A program made the position numbers and the translations under genes. DNA of 64,000 bases from Phytophthora colocasiae (lineage: Eukaryota > Oomycota > Peronosporomycetes > Peronosporales > Peronosporaceae): assembly GCA_018806915.1 (NCBI GenBank), contig JAGKQI010000100.1, positions 1,736,001-1,800,000 of the forward strand, read 5' to 3'. Below, piece after piece: positions 31,714 through 43,500 of the stretch. Each line of letters starts with the position of its first letter. Within the stretch, counting starts at the first letter, position 1. A model generated the notes under the pieces. The model was not told where the DNA came from and searched no databases. It worked only from the letters and a program-made list of their open reading frames with translations.

Positions 31714-34092
31714 ATGAAGCTTCTTGTCTCCTTTGCAGTGTGTGAACTGCTACGAGGTGTACATGGCTACACTTGTCCGAATTTTTGCTCCAGTCGCGGT
31801 CTTTGTCTTGCCCAGGGCTTGTGCACGTGTCCGAACGGTTGGTCCGGACCGGATTGCTCCATTGGTACGTTGTCCACTTGCTTGTAAGAATTCGATACGT
31901 TTTCTAATGGTTTTGGGTAGCCAGTTGCCCGTTAGGCGAAGCTTGGGCTGATCAAGTCACAGGAACGGATAAAGGTCACAATTTAGTACCCTGTTCGAAC
32001 AGAGGTGTATGTGATTTCGACTCGGGTCTCTGCACCTGTGACTCTGGATTTACTGGGGGTGCCTGTGAACGAAGTAGGATGTTTCACATTCTCGAAACTG
32101 TAGGATTTGATGCTAATTTGTTTGTATTTTACAGTGACGTGTACTTGCGCTGGTCATGGGAGCTGTAAATCGATGTCCAAGTATGCATTGATGAAGGATC
32201 CCGGACGAGGAACAGTTTATCCGTACGAGAACAATTGGGATGCCAATAAAATCTACGGCTGCGTATGTGATGCAGGCTATGCGGGGTCAAACTGCGCATT
32301 GAGTAAGGATAGCATCCAGGATTGTATCTTACAAAATACTTCGTACTCATCTTTTTTACTGTTACTATCAGGGATCTGCCCTGTAGGCGACGACCCGTTA
32401 ACTGGCACGTCGATCGACCCGAATGGTCTCCAGCGGAACGAGAAACAGCGCGTGAACTGTAAAGCTACCGTAAGTAAGTTAATTATTTGATGTATTACAG
32501 ATAACTTACCAACCTTTTTTTGCTATGTAGTCTGGCAGCTTCACCCTTACATTCGCGGGATATACCACCGAGCCCATTTTCTCGGACGATAGTGCCAAAA
32601 CTGTCCGGGCAAAACTTGTCGCTATACCTTCAGTGTCTGCAGCTACCGTCACATTCGGTGGCATCACACTGACAGCCTGCACAACGATCGGAAACGACAT
32701 CAGTATCGAGTTTACTCAAGATTTTGGAGAGTACGTTTACATGATTATACCTTACGTAACATTTGACTAACCAAATCTACTATTCCAGCTTGCCAACAAT
32801 GCATGGGAACCCAGCGAAACTCTTCCACTCGACACCTTCCGTTAAACCTACACTTATCATTACGACCGTGACGGATGGGACAAAGGAAAACTTACCGTGT
32901 TCAAGACGAGGTTTGTGTGATACTGCTACTGGTGTTTGTACCTGTTACCCTAGTTATTTCTCAAGTGACGGGAATGGAGCTATCGGCCAACGTGGAGACT
33001 GTGGCTTTGTCAGTGGCGCAGTTACCGCTTGTCCAGGGGAAATCGCATGTAGCGGGAAAGGAACGTGTCGAGGTCCTCCGACTTACGACTGCATCTGCAA
33101 CGAAGGCTTCACTGGAGGAGATTGCAACGAGAGACTTTGCCCTAAAGGTCGATCGTGGTTTGATCGACCTATTAGCGCTGCTGATACAGCACACGCGTTG
33201 GTAGAGTGTTCAAATGCCGGTGAATGCGATCGAGTGAAAGGGGATTGTCTCTGCTTACCAGGATTTACTGGAGCTGCTTGCAACCGATGTAAGTAGAGTT
33301 CTACCTGAATATTCTACTTGATATCTAACTGTAATTGCAGTGATCTGTCCAAACGACTGTAGTGGCCATGGAACTTGCTACACGATGGAACAATTGGCTA
33401 AAAGGACGACACTTAATGGAGAAACCATGAGCTGGACGTATGGTGCTGTCCCTAACAAGAAAGAGACGTGGGACTACGATGTAGTGCAAGGCTGTCTCTG
33501 TAGTCCAGGCTGGGAAGGCCATGACTGCTCCTTGAGATCGTGCCCTACTGGAGACGACCCAATGACTCTCCGACAACAGAACGAAGTGCAAATGCTGGTG
33601 TGTAAGGGGAATTCAGGCTTCTTCAATCTCAAGTTCCGAGACGCAGCTACACCTCAACTACCCTTCAACGTCCCTGTAACTTCGTTAACAAACGCTTTAA
33701 ATGCCTTGACGACCATCGGAAAGGTTGCTGTGGCGTACAGTACGGATACCAATGGAGTCACGGGTTCCCCGGCGTGTAATTCGGCAGGGTCCAACACGAT
33801 TCGCATCGAATTTCTGACGAATTTCGGGGATTTACCACCTCTGCGATGGATTCTTGACGGAGCTTTAACTCTAACCATCAGTGTGGATGGAGTGGGGGGA
33901 TCTGTACGAGGCACGAAAGAAGAGGCGGTTTGTTCCAATCGAGGCATTTGCAACCACATTACAGGGGTTTGTCGTTGCGTCTATGGATTTACCAGTAGTG
34001 ATGGCTTTGGAGGAGAAGGAGATCGAGGAGATTGTGGCTACATGGAACCACTCTATCTCACATCTGCAGCTCAACAAGCGAACGTAGTATGA
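31714..34092 (+). CDS. Secreted EGF-module protein (7 exons)
   Basis: Exons 31714-31864, 31921-32073, 32135-32302, 32372-32469, 32531-32730, 32789-33288 and 33341-34092 (introns 52-69 bp) give 673 codons plus stop. A signal peptide (MKLLVSFAVCELLRGVHG) precedes an array of EGF-like repeats (for example CSSRGLCLAQGLCTCPNGWSG, CSNRGVCDFDSGLCTCDSGF, CSGKGTCRGPPTYDCICNEGF). Two copies of a larger module alternate with them: CP.GDDP, a beta-rich stretch, then FT.(D/N)FGDLP, then another EGF. Such tenascin/teneurin-like architectures suggest an extracellular adhesive or matrix protein. No membrane anchor is visible. It ends 35 bp from the convergent kinase stop. Confidence 0.8.
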
Positions 34093-34127
34093 GGTCAGGA
34101 AAGATAAAGGTAATTTATCTTGATGAG

Positions 34128-35186
34128 CTAACGTAAGGCGTTTAGTTCCGCTATGACTTGATCAATATTCGTTCTGGCACTTGGCTCGTATCGACACATT
34201 CGTTCAACCAGATTATACGTTGCTTCCGTGCAGTTGGAGGGACGTTGAGGCAGCTTTTTCAGCTTGAGGACGTAATATTTCACCACAGGATCCAATGTCA
34301 TCCCCCATGGATACGTCCCACTAGCAGCTTCGAGAATACACATCCCGAACGAGTAAATATCTGATGCAAACGTTGTTTTCTCTCCACGCAGAACTTCTGG
34401 AGCTTTCCACCGGATGGCTCCAAGGTTCCTGTTGTCTTTTGGATCTTCCTCCGGTTCCTTAGACACGATCGTGTTCAAGCCAAAGTCCGTTAACTTGGCT
34501 CGACCACTTCCAATGAGGATGTTGTTACACTTGAGATCGCCATGAACCACTTGCTTCACTCGTAGATATCGGAGACCAAGTGCCGCCTCGTAAAGTCTCT
34601 CATATAAATGTTCTGGATGGCGTCTTAAGTATGCATCTAACTGCCCTCGACCGGCATATTCACATACGAAGAATGGCTGACCGATATGACAAGCGCCAAA
34701 CAAGTGCACAACGTGAGGATGGAACAGCTTGAACCAGATCTTGACCTCGTTCAAAAAGACTGCTTGATCTTCCTCATCTTTCAGCTCAACCTTCTTCACC
34801 ACCACATCCGACCGTTTCCACTTGCCATGGTAAACTTTACCAAAAGCTCCACGGCTGAACTCGTCGAACTGGTCAAATTCCACTTCGTACGCTGGGATGA
34901 ACCAATCGTTCTTGGTCACACCAAGCGCGCGGGGAATAGTCGACATAGCGCTAGTTGCGTAGTATGTCAGATATTTGCTCAGTTCAAAGCGCAAATATGT
35001 CAGTACTTCTTCTCGCTCCCCTTCGTCGTCGATACCTTCTAAAACTCCCGGTAAGTCTTCGAGTTTCTTCAGCATTTCACACTGCTGGAGTTCCCGATGG
35101 TAGTCCCATTGGTCTCGCCAGTCGTGGCATTTTTCGGATCGAGATAAATTGAAATCATCCATGAGATTATCCAGATCCCCAAGCAC
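34128..35186 (-). CDS. TKL-type protein kinase, intact domain
   Basis: Intronless ORF of 352 codons with a helical N-terminal leader (LSRSEKCHDWRDQWDYHRELQ) and a complete kinase domain: glycine-rich loop (FSRGAFGKVYHGKW), catalytic Lys in VVVKKVEL, a hinge region, HGDLKCNN (HGD replacing the usual HRD), DFGLN, the APEV motif in GAIRWKAPEVLRG, and DIYSFGMCILEA. HGD-type TKL kinases with this ending (YNLVERMCRYEPSART) are abundant in Phytophthora. It is the closest relative in the window of the wreck at 10556-11270. The start could lie further upstream if an exon was missed, since the N-terminal leader begins abruptly. Confidence 0.8.
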   Translation of the reverse strand: MLGDLDNLMDDFNLSRSEKCHDWRDQWDYHRELQQCEMLKKLEDLPGVLEGIDDEGEREEVLTYLRFELSKYLTYYATSAMSTIPRALGVTKNDWFIPAYEVEFDQFDEFSRGAFGKVYHGKWKRSDVVVKKVELKDEEDQAVFLNEVKIWFKLFHPHVVHLFGACHIGQPFFVCEYAGRGQLDAYLRRHPEHLYERLYEAALGLRYLRVKQVVHGDLKCNNILIGSGRAKLTDFGLNTIVSKEPEEDPKDNRNLGAIRWKAPEVLRGEKTTFASDIYSFGMCILEAASGTYPWGMTLDPVVKYYVLKLKKLPQRPSNCTEATYNLVERMCRYEPSARTNIDQVIAELNALR

Positions 35187-35257
35187 AGAGAAATTATTAT
35201 CAGCTCCTTGGCGAATTGCAGCAAAAGTGAGCTGCAGAGCCCACCGCTCTCGTGCTG

Positions 35258-35960
35258 TTAATCCGCATGTGGTTCCAATTCACGAACCACATCTGCAGTA
35301 GATAAACGAGATCGAGGGTTATAGGAACACATCCGTTCCACTAGTCGCCATTGCGCTGGAGTCATATCCACTGGCTTGTCGGGAAGAAAACCTGATAAAA
35401 TGGTGTCTTCCAGACCAACTCCGTCCAAATCCCACGGATCCCAGACACACAGAATTGCTTGGATAATAGTTATTCCGAAGGCGTAAATATCGGATTCAAA
35501 AGACCGTGGAAAGCCAGAAAGCACCTCTGGAGCAGTCCAGACAGGTCGATAGCAATGGATTCCGTAGTTTTGCGACGCCATCTTCAGTGATAACGATGTT
35601 TCCGCGCCTAATATCGCCATGAACTACCAGTAGGTCACGGTCATGAAGATATCGGAGCCCTAGAGCAGCTTCATACAACTTTCGCCATGTTTCCAAACGG
35701 TAAATTGCATTTCTAGGGTCAGCGATATACTCCAGCAGAGATCCGTGGGTCGGGCGCTCGTAGACGAAGAAGGGGTTGGAAATACTCTCGCTGTAGCATC
35801 TACCGTACAATTTCACGACATGGGGGTGGTTCAGCTTGGACCATCGACTCCATTACATTCTTGGAATAACTGTGTTTCTTGACTTTGACCTCAATGAGTG
35901 AGTCCAGCCACGTTCCAGAGATATTGACGCCTCAAGATGAATCGAAGTGAACATCCGTCG
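35258..35960 (-). pseudogene. Second TKL kinase, activation loop lost
   Basis: Kinase fragments in three frames: SKLNHPHVVKLYGRCYSES, PFFVYERPTHGSLLEYI, LYEAALGLRYLHDRDLLVVHGDIRRGNIVITEDGVAKL, then after a deletion and frame change GIHCYRPVWTAPEVLSGF, SDIYAFGITIIQAI and a normal C-terminus (WRLVERMCSYNPRSRLSTADVV). The DFG motif is missing altogether and the N-lobe upstream is out of frame. Not functional as a kinase. Confidence 0.8.
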
Positions 35961-35973
35961 GATTGAGTATATA

Positions 35974-37640
35974 TTATTCGTATTCAGCTAGTGTTTCCGC
36001 GCTCTCCTTGCTTGAAACTGGCAAGTTATCCTCGGTTGTTGTGCATTCCATGAAATGCTTTACCACATCTGAATATCCTCGTTCAACGGCTAAAACCATC
36101 GCAGTTTTGCTACAAAGCGTGCTGCAGGTGCCCTTCGCTCCATTCTCCAGCAAAATTTTCACTGTTTCAAGGTGTCCAGCAGCAGCGGCGCAGTGTAAAG
36201 GGGTCCATCCACGCTTATCACACGAGTAGACATTTACCCCGTAGTTTAACAACATCGTGGTCAACTCAGGGTAGCCAGCAGCATAATGTAGCACCGTCCG
36301 GCCAGCGAGATTTGCAGTCGATACACTCGCTCCAGCGTCCAAAAATCGACGAACAGCACCGATTTGACCGTGCCGGCACGCCTTGATCATCGGAGTCGAG
36401 CCAAAATAATCTGTTTGGCCAATATCAACCCCTACATCCAGCAACAACTTGACCACATTGATAGCGCCACCAGCTTTGATGTAGCATTGTCCTCCCCTGA
36501 GTGTTAACATGACAACTGTCGGCTTGGTATTTATCCTTGAGCATCTGTATAATGCCCACTTCATCGGCTCTAGCAGCAGCAAACAATGCGTGGAGAAGAT
36601 CTGCTTTTGGTGGCATTCGGTTCTGAAAATCTCGTAGAAATAAGTACGCAATCTCGTATCTGTGTCCTGTAACAGCGTAGTGCATCGCTGTATTCCCCCA
36701 TTTATCTCGATCGAAAGGTTCAAGCCCTTTACTAGTGAGAAAATCGATCACGGAGAGATTCCCCTCCAAGGTACTAGCAGCGACATGCAGTACGGTCCGA
36801 TCGCTAAAGTCTTTATCGAAAAGAGAAGCCCCGTTATCCACAAGCCGCCGCACAACAGGTAAATGCCCCATACTAGCCGCCGCAAAGAGAGCAGTCCGTT
36901 TCTCATTATCCTTCCCGTTGACTGGAGCTCCTTCTTTTACCAGCCATTGAACCACATCAAGATGGCCCATGCTAGCAGCGACATTCATAGCTGTCTGGCC
37001 GGTAATATTTCTTTCGTTGATCCGAGCTCCATTGGCAGCAAGCCACTGCACCACAGCAAGCTTCCTCGTACTAGCAGCTGCGTATAAAGGTGTTTGGCCG
37101 ATATTGTTCTTCTCGTTCAGACTCGATCCTTGGTACACGAGCCACTGGACCACAGGGAAATGGCCACAACTGGCTGCTCGATGAAGTGGCGTTCATCCGT
37201 TCGTGTCTTTAACGTCCACTTTACTATCGTTAGCCACAAGCCACTGCACCACAATTAAATGACCACCTGTAGCAGCTTCATGTAGAGCAGTTCGACCTTC
37301 GTCCCCCTTCTCATTGATACGAGCTCCATTGGACACGAGAAACTCCATAATATCCAAATGACCATGGAAAGCAGCAGCCGAGAGAGGTAGCAACCTACAG
37401 TGGCATCCTTTTCCATTCACGAATCCATTTGCAAGATGGTTTGGAGCCTTAGCACACAACCACTCGACCACATTCAGGTCTCCATTGCAGGAGGCATCGT
37501 ATAATTCCTCTCCAGCTCGTTTTTGATCCCAACCTGTCTCGTTGAGTAGTTTCTCCAGCTTAATAATACGGGAAGGAGTTCCAATTGTTGTCGCCGTGGC
37601 AACACCGTGAGGTTGTAGATGGGATCCAGCCCAGCAACAA
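35974..37640 (-). pseudogene. Ankyrin-repeat protein, broken by a stop and a frameshift
   Basis: About twelve ankyrin repeats (typical TPLHCAAAAGHLETVKILLENGA) are spread over three blocks on the minus strand. The first block (to 37193) ends at TGA, yet the same frame continues directly with TPLHRAASCGHFPVVQWLVY. A second break near 36475-36485 is a small deletion that shifts frame between GRTMLH and GGAINVVKLLLD. The 5' end before 37640 is open (IIKLEKLLNETGWDQKRAGEELYDA) but no start codon is found, so an upstream exon is lost or unrecognised. It lies directly upstream of the kinase pseudogene. An ankyrin-kinase fusion ancestor is possible. Confidence 0.75.
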
Positions 37641-37873
37641 CATCACTGCAGAAGAATCGAGAAACAAGTACAGACGGTTAGACGGTTGCTGCAAACACAG
37701 ACGGTTGTAGCAAAGCACGGAAGTGCACTAACCGTCCATAAAGCCTCCAGGACTATGCATATCAAAGAAGAGCAGCTAGTGCAGGAGCTAAGGAACTGCT
37801 CAATACATTATCACTTCTACATTTTCCATTTGGGAGCCATAACAAAGAATTCTTTAGCTGGATAGCTACCAGC

Positions 37874-38633
37874 ATGGTAGACCCTGACGACGCGATGGCA
37901 GCAGTCCCAGCCGGGGAATGCCTGTCGCTGTCTACCCTCCACTACCACCGGGATCGGAACGTGAATTGCAAATGATGCAAGAAACAACAACTCGGACGGC
38001 AGTCATCCAAGGAGTCGAGACAAGTCGTCAAGTGGAAGCCCTGGCCCAACACTCTGCTGCAGCGCATCAACGGAATGCGGAGCAAATTGGCCAGGTCCGG
38101 CTTCAGCAAGACCGACTTGCCGCTCAAACTTCAGAATATCTGCAAGCACAACATGACCGTCAGGCCGCACTGAATCAGTGCCACTGATGGAGCAGCAAAA
38201 CGAGATGCGGCGTCAAATGGACGAGCATCGCAGATATTTGGAATAGCAATACAAGATTCTGAAGGAGGCTGAACAAGCTGTTGGCCTTCAAGGACAGAGG
38301 CTGGAAAGCTTAGCAGAAGCTGTTCAGCCGCACTTACAAACGCGCTGGGGTGCTTTTGCTCAAGGAGCAGAGCAGGCAGCTGATGGAAGAATGTCCGAAG
38401 CTGCTGCAGTCACGGTGGCTGCAGGGACAAATCTCCCGGTGCCTCCGATTTATCGGGGGAGCTCTAAAAAGGAAAAAAGAGAGTTCATGGACAATGCGAT
38501 CTACACAAGACGCATAAAGGCGCTGAATCAGGGAACTCAGGCTAAGTTTTCGTGATGCCAATTAGCGCGTGCATCGAGCAAGGCACATTGGTTAGGATCT
38601 GTGATTTTGAGCTTTTCAAGGCGGAGACGGAAA
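37874..38633 (+). pseudogene. Decayed gag-like protein, insertion target of element 1
   Basis: Starts MVDPDDAMAAVPAG, shifts frame to PVAVYPPLPPGSERELQMMQ, carries a Gln-rich coiled coil (VEALAQHSAAAHQRNAEQIG), shifts again to MEQQNEMRRQMDEHRRYLE and an in-frame TAG, and continues to PPIYRGSSKKEKREFMDNAI and a further frame change before FVMPISACIEQGTL. The last motif block resembles gag-like proteins of Phytophthora retroelements. The frame is cut at 38633 by the LTR of element 1 and resumes in frame at 63985 (AETE then ITEDE), which proves the insertion point. Confidence 0.75.
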
Positions 38634-39734
38634 TGTCGCGAAGTCGGTGCAACTTTTACCGCGGTGCAGGGGCGTACAGTGAACCTGGAAGTGTGACTAC
38701 CGGTAATTATACCAGAGTTGCACAGCAAGGTGGGCGTGTGTTACCTTGTGCTGCCCTCGTAGGTTCGTTGTCTTGATAATGAGACCCTCGCCGGGGTCGT
38801 GAGAGTGTTGATGAGAGTGAGGGTTCCTTGCGTCGACCGTCGGATGCCCTTCTGGTCCTCACAGGAGCGCTTGAGAGTAGAACGTTTTCCGGTGAACACT
38901 TGTGTACACCAGAGATTTCTGAAGGCAAAAGAGAAATTAATACAATGGGAAGTCCAGTAATTAGACTTCCGAGATAACCGCAATATAGAGTTCCGATATA
39001 CAAATATGTAGCTGCTCTTATTCTTTCCTGGCCCTTGAGCAGTGGGCTAGTTCTCCAGGTCAACTAGGGAAATGTTCACCAGACACCTGGTCTGTCTGGT
39101 ATTCCCGTAACTTTCGCGCACCACCCTCTAATATATAGAGGGAAAATAAACCAATACACTATCAGTTATATAACAGTCTACCGAGCGTCTTGAGAGCGAC
39201 TGTCTAGCTCCCAAAACCTGTCCAAACGTACAATATGAAATGGGCTACCGCTAGAGACAAGACAAACGACCCAACTAGTAAATGGAATAGGTGGGTCCTC
39301 TCAGGTCTCTACGTTACGCTGATCTCCACCTAAAGGGGCTTGATAGGTGAGAGATCACACGACTCAAAGCTTTGTCGTGGCCTAATACTTACGAGAAGCA
39401 GCAGGCAGACGACCTCGTTATAACAAAGCAACTCGAACTCGTTACAACAGGGAAAATTGAACTCTGGTTATCTATCTCGTATCTCTCTGTCTTCTGTCTT
39501 CCATATTCTCATATACACTTGGTCTCAGTATAACTCAGGAACTTTCACTTGGGCTCACTATGGTAGTCGGTACAGCGGATCTTGTTGAGTCGACACTTAA
39601 TGATGTCATTACAGGGATGAGCAGGTTGCGTTTCACTTGATTGCGTGAGGTCGTGTTGGGTACACTTGGTTTCAGTATGGGGTGGACTTCAGAGTGTCAG
39701 AGTCTGGTATCCTGTTCATCAGGGTCTGGAATCA

Positions 39735-39972
39735 TGTGCGTCGGAGACATGTTCATCGGAACCATGTACTCCGGAATCATGTACATCAGAGTCATAAATA
39801 CCAGAGTCGTGACACTTGGGTCTGTTCATCGAAGTCTTGTACGTCGGAGTCTGTTCATCGGAAACTGGTAAATGTCTGGAATATTGCTTATATAAGCCGG
39901 ACACATCAGACTTGTTTACCAGAATCATGTTCGTCAGACTCATGTACGTCGGACTCATGTACGTCAGACTTC
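39735..39972. repeat. 15 bp tandem repeats inside the LTR of element 1
   Basis: Four head-to-tail 15 bp units at 39735-39794 (consensus TGTNCNTCNGANNCA) and three at 39928-39972, with degenerate units between. The matching block in the other LTR (about 55330-55590) has small indels. On the minus strand the core reads TCYGRYGAACA, the same motif found repeatedly in the element's coding regions. Confidence 0.8.
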
Positions 39973-40343
39973 ATGGTGTGGTATCAGAGTTTCCATGCGT
40001 GATACCAGAAATCCATTAGTGTTTTCAGGGTGCGGAGCACGTATGCTGCAACGCACGAAGTCCAATTGGGATATGCGCGGGGTGCGCTACGTCCGGTGCG
40101 CGATACTTGGTATCTTGTGGGTATAATTATATTCCTTGAACCATCATCGTCACACAGGACGGCAACGGGATGAGGTCTCTCAGAGATACATTCTTCTGAG
40201 AGACTTTCTGCCAACCTTTAGGCACTCATCGTCGGGGAAAGTCCGGTGATCAGACTGAGTGTTGTTGTCTCTCGGAGTTTGTGCACTTTTCCGAGGAACA
40301 CTTCTGATCTCTTGGGCCCCTTTGCAGTACAGGTGAAGGTTAA

Positions 40344-40352
40344 TATATAAAG
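40344..40352 (+). promoter_or_regulatory. TATA-like box reading toward the antisense ORF
   Basis: TATATAAAG on the plus strand about 200 bp upstream of the antisense ORF start at 40553, inside the 3' LTR. It could drive the antisense transcript. Many oomycete promoters lack TATA boxes, so this is suggestive only. Confidence 0.3.
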
Positions 40353-40497
40353 CAGTTTTCTTCCACAGATCCATTATTGTCGCACGGGACATAACCTCGT
40401 CCCACATCTCCCTTTCTCCCACAACCCAGTGTACGTCCAATCACATCACAGCGTAACGTCCATATCCACTCAAAAAATCGTAATTAGCAACGTGTCA

Positions 40498-40512
40498 ACC
40501 GCCCCTCCTGGT
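40498..40512 (-). other. Polypurine tract of element 1
   Basis: The minus strand reads ACCAGGAGGGGCGGT immediately before the 3' LTR (TGACACG), the expected place and composition for plus-strand priming. Confidence 0.7.
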
Positions 40513-40552
40513 CATAATTCGTCAGTGCGGAACTTTCTCCAAACTGAGCATC

Positions 40553-43500
40553 ATGGCCAGGACAGTACGTCAGAGGTCCCGTGAACATAGTGTAGCTGTG
40601 ACGCTCTCAAAACTTCCGGGATTTCAGAATCTCTGGTGTCCTGTCGCTCAGTCTGATTCCATCAGACTCAGAAATAGCCAACTGTCGTATCCCACAAACG
40701 GCCACATCCCGATTTCCTTTCTGACACACAAGTCAGAAGAAGATCCTGCAACGATGGGCTCTCCATTGGCTTCTACTAGTGGCAACGCCTCGGGCACTGG
40801 GCCCGCTTCGGCATCCACGGCATCGCGAGGTGATGATGGCGGTAATGCCGCGTCATCTGGAGGCAGCTTTAGTGCCCCAGCCTCACAGTCGAGCGCGTCC
40901 GCCGCTCCGAAGCAGGGCGTTGACGCTGCTGACAGCGATGAGCCCGTACAGCTTCCGCCTCTGCGAGTCTTTCTTCTGGTGTCGCAGCTCCACTCTCTAG
41001 AGGGCCGTACATCCTTTCCACTACCGAAGTGGATGACCTATTTGGGCCTGGACAACAACCGCTGGACGAAGAGAAGTCTGACGTCCCTTCCAACTGGGTG
41101 GAACCTGAGCCACGACCTGAGGGACAGCCATTTCTGGTTGGCGTTCCGGCGCTCGCCGAGGACTTCCGTGTGGGCAACCACATCGCGAACATCTATGGCG
41201 GACCCGGTGTTCTGGTGGGCCTTGAAGAGTTCACATCGGCGGACATATCGGAGCTTGAGCGTGTTATCCCTGACTTCACTGAAACTCAGATGCTCGTTCC
41301 TCACGTGGATAGCCGTGACCGCCAGAACCTTGAAGCGCACATGGGGTCTGTCGATGTCCATCGGGAGTTGGCGTCAATCCTTCTGCACCTCCCTCATCAG
41401 CGCCTCGCCGAGCGGGTGTACAAGACGTCTGGCTTTCTGAAGCAGATGGCCGGCGCTCACCGTCGGCTTCGGCTTCAAGCCGAGTCCCAGGGCAACACAT
41501 CTATGGTGGACGCTGCCGCCGTGCAGAATGAGTCTGAAGATCTCAAGCGTCAATGGGTCTTCAATTGCCAGTATTGGCGTCACGAAGTACTGGACGCCCG
41601 GCGTACCGCCGGTGAGATCGAAGATCGTGTGAACGCGGAGTCCAAGAACCTCGCGTCGCACTATCAGGATCAGATAGATGCCCTGGAGGCTGAGAAGTCG
41701 GCCTTGGAAGAACGCCTGGAGGACTCTCAAGCGGAGGTCCGGCTGCTGAAGGCTCGCCCCACGACCACAACCACTGACTCCTGGGGTTTTCTGGAGTACC
41801 TGTTTGAACACGGGGAGTTGAATGGCAGTTGGGTGCGTCTTCGGGAGCTTCTGGTGAACTTCCAAGAGGGCAAGGCGCCGCCTGGAGACTGGGACACCAT
41901 CATCAACGTGACTGCGATGGATCAGCGCAAGGCGGAAATCCCTGACTTCTCCAAGCGTCTGGTTAAACATCGGTCCGACCAAGCAGCAGCGGCCAGGAAA
42001 TCGACCAAAGTGCTGGATCTGACGGGTGCGGGCAGTGGTGTGACGGTCTCCGGTGAGCATGCCGGCAGCTCCAAGAAATCAGGCACTCGCCCGGTGAACA
42101 AGTCTGGGTCACCCACCAGGTCGACCAAATCTTCCGGTTCTCCGCCACCCAAGCCTACCAGACCTTCTGGGAAACATCGGGCTCGTGTTCCTCAGGACCG
42201 CCCCAAGAACTACACGCCTGGTATCGATTCAGTGCGTCCGGCGAACGCTAAGTCTCCGGTATCCAAGGACGCAGTTCATACCACGTTACCGGCTGGAGTC
42301 GTCTGGAAAGAAGTTCGTCCAGACTTCCGCTTGGCTCTACTCGCCGGCATTTCCTACGAGACAGCGATGAAGTAGCTGCGCACGGACAAGCCTGCCCACA
42401 GCCTGTTCACGGGGCGCCCCTTGGTACAAATGCTAGTGAGCATGATGTACTGGCGCAAGCTGAATCAGACCCCGTGGACTTCGTACGTCCCAGAGACGTA
42501 TTACAAGATGGCTGAGGAGGAACTGCGCCGTCTTCAGAAGAACGATGTGGAGCCACCGGTCTGGGAGACACTGGATGCTCACGTCCCATATCCTATCAGT
42601 GAGCCTGAGTCCACAGAGGATGACCCTCAGAAGGACCCGGACTTCAAGGAGTCTGGTGAACAAGAATCTGCGTCTAGCGACAGTGGCTCTGACGATGAAA
42701 AGTCGAGCAGCAACAGCGATGCCTCTGACGACGATGAGTCTGATGATCATTCGCATGCCGGCAACAAGCGTCCACGGGACTATGAGTCCAGCGATTCAGA
42801 CGACTCGGGTCCGATAATCCCTACCAAGAAGTCCAAGCGGGATAGTGTACACGAGGCATCCCGATCCAAGTCAGGCAGTCAAAAATCCGGTGGCACTTCC
42901 GCGTCAAGTCCCAAGAGCAAGAAGTCCGGTGGTTCGCCCAAGTCGAGTTCCAAGGACAAGAAGTCTCAAGACTCCAAGTCGCCTAAGACTTCTTCGGGCA
43001 AGCGACCTTCTGGTAAACTCCGGAAGTCAAGTCTGGTGTCCAAGTCGTACAAGTCGCTGACGCCAAAGGAATTACTGACGATCGAGGCCCCAGACACACA
43101 TTGTTCTTCGTGGCTGTACTACGGCATTCCGGTCCAGCCGACAAGTGACACCAAGACGTCCATCGGGCAGACTCCAGGGTTCCCAGACTTCGAGCCCCAC
43201 AGACACAGTCTGGCACGCCTCAAGAAACGTTGGAACTCCAAGAAATACCAAGCTCTGCTGGACGAAGTGCCAGCGCCCTGGGACGTCATGTACCAGAATC
43301 GTCGGACCGAGCTGTACTTTCACCGGCGTGAAGATCTCTGTCCCTTGGTTCAGGCGGACATCGAAGAACTCGCGTCTCTCATGCGCAAGCACGCCCAAGC
43401 ACTGTGGGAACGCACTCACTGGGTGATAATGGATCCCGATGAAGACCTGCTGTTCGGTGAACAGCACAAGGAACGTGGGCTCCGACGTGCATCTCTACTA

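Larger units (their letters stand above)
38634..40497 (-). repeat. 3' LTR of element 1 (1,864 bp)
   Basis: Reads TGACACG..CGCGACA on the minus strand. It is nearly identical to the interrupted copy at 54249-63980 and contains the empty target site TCTGA (40303-40307) that element 2 used in the other copy. A block of 15 bp repeats lies at 39735-39972, the region where the two LTRs differ most. Confidence 0.9.

Noticed and set aside
41374..42060. 228-codon minus-strand ORF, plus shorter ones to 43850
   Set aside because: Shadows of the longer plus-strand antisense gene of element 1. I considered that the minus strand might be real here since gag-pol is on it, but these frames are shorter, overlap each other and lack motifs.
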